Translations under genes and position numbers: made by a program
NCBI GenBank assembly: GCA_004296955.1
Contig: SCVB01000096.1
Location: 1-64,000, forward strand
DNA: 64,000 nt
DNA from: Brevundimonas sp.
Lineage (GTDB): Bacteria; Pseudomonadota; Alphaproteobacteria; Caulobacterales; Caulobacteraceae
Direction of reading: 5' to 3'
In this document: piece after piece, positions 61,841-64,000 of the stretch
How the letters are laid out: the number at the start of each line of letters is the position of its first letter
How positions within the stretch are numbered: position 1 is the stretch's first letter
Notes under the pieces: model-generated
Databases searched by the model: none
Seen by the model: the letters and a program-made list of their open reading frames with translations, nothing else
What the model was told of the DNA's origin: nothing

Positions 61841-62310
61841 GTGGCCTGCAGACGGCGCAGCGGTCGGGGCGTGTGCACGGGCTGGACGCATAGACACGCA
61901 TGCCGACGCCCCCCCGGGCCCGGCAAGACCCACCGGTTGGGCCCGCTGGTCAGTCCGGCGGAAGGACCTCCTCCGGCGAATGCGGGACGCCAGGATCCTT
62001 GTTCGGCTCGCGACGACGCACGCGCGACAGGACACCACTCCGGGATCGGTGAATGGGCATCTGTATGCCCCCACAAGACAGCCGGACGCCCCGCGAAGAA
62101 CAGTGGAGACGAGACCGTCAGGGCCAGGCCCGGGTCCCGCGAATGCCCGGTGAAGAGTGCGACCCCGGCCTCTCCGGCCGTGACCCGACGCGCCAGGGCC
62201 GGATCTGTCAGCGGCCTGGTCGGTCGATAGCCCCTCCCTGAGGGTCGACCTGTCGGGCGCGGTCAGGGCCGGACCACGCAGACGAGCGGCCGGTGCATAC
62301 GGCGTCGTTC
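61841..62310. other. Gene-free interval between convergent terminators
   Basis: About 470 bp lie between two matching terminators. Several open frames cross it, but none has a ribosome site, a plausible composition or a recognisable sequence. No tRNA, repeat array or promoter-like element is evident. It could be a decayed gene or hold an unseen RNA; I see nothing specific. Confidence 0.5.
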
Positions 62311-62346
62311 AAAAGAAAAGGGCGGCGGACCGAAGTCCGCCGCCCC
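62311..62346 (-). terminator. Terminator of the TonB-dependent receptor gene (TTCG loop)
   Basis: On the minus strand GGGCGGCGGAC-TTCG-GTCCGCCGCCC is followed by TTTTCTTTT. Its stem and loop match the terminator at 61806-61840, in inverted orientation. It lies about 25 bp after the receptor stop codon. Confidence 0.9.
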
Positions 62347-62371
62347 ATTCCGTTTCAGTTCGAAGAACCGA

Positions 62372-64000
62372 TCAGAAGGACTTCGACAGGTTGATGAACA
62401 CCGAGCGACCGACGAAGTCGTAGCCCGAGTACAGCGGCGAGTTGCCGATGCCGCCAACCCAGTAGCCCGAAGCGGTCGGGGGACGCTCGTTGAACACGTT
62501 ACGCACACCGACCGTGGCGGTGACGTCGTCGTTCGACCATTGCACCGAGGCGCTGTGGAGGAAGTACTCGTCCACCGAGGAGTCGATGCCGTAGTCGTTC
62601 TGCAGGCTCTCGCCGTTGCGGGCGAAGTAGTCGTCCTCGTCCGACATCGCATCGATCCATTCGACGCCCCAACGGGTGCGCCACTGATCCCACGAGTAGC
62701 TGACGCTGGCCGTGGCCGACCATTCCGGATCGTTCAGCGTGCCCACCGAGTTGAAGACGGGATCGGTCGGGAACAGCTGGCTTTCACGGGTGATGTAGTT
62801 GGTCACCGAAGCGTTCAGCACCAGGGAACCCGGGCCGACGTCCGTACGGTAGCGCAGGTTGTAGTCGAGACCGTGCAGGACGTCCGTCGCGATGTTGACG
62901 TAGCCGTTGGTGACGGTCAGGCCGTTGGTCGCCGGGTTACGCTCAACCAGGGCGCAATAGCCCGTGTTCGAAGCGAACTCGGCCGGGGTCGAGTTGTAGC
63001 ACTGCGACAGGATGTAGCCCGTGCCGACCTGATCGACGCCGTTGTCGACTTCGATCTCGTAGTAGTCGACCGCGAACGACAGGTCGCCCCAACCCGCCGG
63101 CAGCGACGGCTGGAGGATCGCACCGATGGTCAGGTTCGACGAGGTTTCGGCGGCCAGACCGGCGGCGGCGCCGCCAGCCTGCAGAACCCGGACGCTGCTG
63201 GTGGCGGTGAAGCCGGCCGGCAGGCCTTCCGAGGCGCAGTTCGCGGCCCGGTTCGGGTTCACGCCCGGAGCGTCGTAGTCGTTACAGACGTCGTTGCCGC
63301 TGCCGATGAAGCCGGCCGTGGCGCCGAGGAACTGCTCGAACAGCGCCGGGGCGCGGTACGAGGTGCCGTAGGTGCCGCGCAGGGTCAGGAAGCTCACCGG
63401 CGTGTAGACGAGGCCGACCTTGTAGGTCGTGTCATCGCCGTACGACTCATAGTCGGTGTAGCGACCCGAGGCGGTGAGGGTCAGTTCCTGGGCCAGCGGC
63501 ACATTGGCCAGCAGCGGGATCTCGATCTCACCGAAGACTTCCCAAACCGAGTCGGTGCCGCGGGTGATGGCGGCGGTCGAGAAGTTGTAGGTGTTGCTGT
63601 TCTGGGAATCCAGGCCAGGCGTGTCGTCGATCTCGGCTTCGCGATATTCGGCGCCGAAATAGGTCTGGATCTGACCGGCGGGCAGGGTGAACAGCGGACC
63701 GTTGATGCCGGCGCTGAACACGGACTCGGTGTACTTCGTGACGCCGGTGACCGGACGGAACACGTAGTTCACCCAGTCGGCGGGCAGGTCGCCGCCGATG
63801 GTCGCCGAGTTCAGGAACGGAGCCGGAATACACATCGTCGTCGGGGCGCCGACGTTGGCGGCGCAGGTGAAGCCACCGCGAACCAGATAGTCGGGCGTGC
63901 CGACCGGAGCCGCAACCACGTTCAGGCTGCGGACCAGGCGATCCGTCAGGAACTGCTCGGACGTGTACTCGGATTCCGACGAGGTGTAGCTGCCGTAGAC
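62372..64000 (-). CDS. TonB-dependent receptor (N-terminal part outside window)
   Basis: The last 542 or so residues of a large outer-membrane barrel. The frame is open to the window edge, so the signal peptide, plug and first strands are missing; the visible part begins VYGSYTSSESEYTSEQFLTD. Strand-rich blocks typical of the family include LTLRGTYGTSYRAPALFEQF, DLSFAVDYYEIEVDNGVDQV, the near-terminal VTATVGVRNVFNERPPTASG and a C-terminal FINLSKSF ending in Phe for barrel assembly. Cysteines in extracellular loops (GNDVCNDYDAPGVNPNRAANC) suggest disulfides. The substrate is unknown; the convergent S9 peptidase hints at peptides. Confidence 0.93.
   Translation of the reverse strand, partial: VYGSYTSSESEYTSEQFLTDRLVRSLNVVAAPVGTPDYLVRGGFTCAANVGAPTTMCIPAPFLNSATIGGDLPADWVNYVFRPVTGVTKYTESVFSAGINGPLFTLPAGQIQTYFGAEYREAEIDDTPGLDSQNSNTYNFSTAAITRGTDSVWEVFGEIEIPLLANVPLAQELTLTASGRYTDYESYGDDTTYKVGLVYTPVSFLTLRGTYGTSYRAPALFEQFLGATAGFIGSGNDVCNDYDAPGVNPNRAANCASEGLPAGFTATSSVRVLQAGGAAAGLAAETSSNLTIGAILQPSLPAGWGDLSFAVDYYEIEVDNGVDQVGTGYILSQCYNSTPAEFASNTGYCALVERNPATNGLTVTNGYVNIATDVLHGLDYNLRYRTDVGPGSLVLNASVTNYITRESQLFPTDPVFNSVGTLNDPEWSATASVSYSWDQWRTRWGVEWIDAMSDEDDYFARNGESLQNDYGIDSSVDEYFLHSASVQWSNDDVTATVGVRNVFNERPPTASGYWVGGIGNSPLYSGYDFVGRSVFINLSKSF

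Noticed and set aside
61839-62153. Several small open frames in the interval between the two convergent terminators.
   Set aside because: They lack ribosome sites, have Arg/Pro-rich shadow-like composition and overlap each other in different frames.

Overview
The window looks like chromosomal DNA of a high-GC alphaproteobacterium of the Caulobacterales, most probably a Brevundimonas-like member of the Caulobacteraceae. This rests on overall base composition and codon use, on alphaproteobacterial gene pairs (murA-DUF2948-UPF0262-infA; lgt-MidA-like methyltransferase-pgeF; lpxC-ftsZ), on a CtrA-like box upstream of ftsZ, and on a TorF-like putative porin and a TonB-dependent receptor. The species is an inference. 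There is no phage, integrase, transposase or CRISPR array; almost all of it is ordinary core genome.

Layout. 1-2.9 kb: infA (cut by the window edge), UPF0262, DUF2948, murA and a small protein, all on the minus strand. 3.0-6.5 kb: tRNA-Thr(GGT), two small proteins of unknown function, msrB and an S41-like exported protein. 6.75-9.3 kb: the biotin-carrying subunit of propionyl/acetyl-CoA carboxylase and a DUF805 protein. 9.4-13.8 kb: a complete counterpart of the Escherichia coli yjfIJKLMC genes, split into two divergent arms around one control region. 13.8-18.4 kb: a TonB-like proline-rich protein, an OmpA lipoprotein, a hybrid histidine kinase, lipB and fliN. 18.4-19.1 kb: a compact element made of a four-helix-bundle (IVP/S23-type) gene enclosed by inverted arrays of a 7-bp repeat, then tRNA-Leu(GAG). 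19.1-29.1 kb: mgtE, a lysozyme-like membrane protein, isovaleryl-CoA dehydrogenase, nitronate monooxygenase, a TorF-like porin, two cold-shock genes with matching leaders, and the cystathionine beta-synthase/gamma-lyase pair. 29.2-33.4 kb: rnr, DUF4424, NUDIX. 33.4-38.6 kb: five overlapping genes (KAS III-like, SDR, metallo-beta-lactamase fold, F390-synthetase-like, ATP-grasp) that look like one uncharacterised biosynthetic pathway. 38.7-44.7 kb: a DUF4129-DUF4350-MoxR-DUF58-SpoIIM-RDD operon. 44.7-53.9 kb: membrane protein, GST, NupC, DUF4349, ilvE, an OmpR/EnvZ-type pair, proC, YbjN, UbiK. 54.0-59.5 kb: lgt-MidA-pgeF facing lpxC-ftsZ. 59.7-64 kb: an S9 peptidase convergent with a TonB-dependent receptor that runs off the window.

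The most unusual signal is repeat architecture. At 18431-18921 five copies of GCAACAG and three exact plus one imperfect copy of its reverse complement flank the four-helix-bundle gene. At 295-413 a second locus has the same design, inverted tandem arrays of a 7-bp unit, but with a different unit (GGTGRYT) and no gene between the arms. Both lie directly after the stop codon of a neighbouring gene and both carry GAGGCTGAG. A transcript of the first would pair its 5' and 3' ends around the reading frame, which resembles the intervening sequences of 23S rRNA that encode the same protein family. I read these as two members of one family of small repeat elements, one with and one without its gene. 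The second candidate for new biology is the five-gene biosynthetic cluster.
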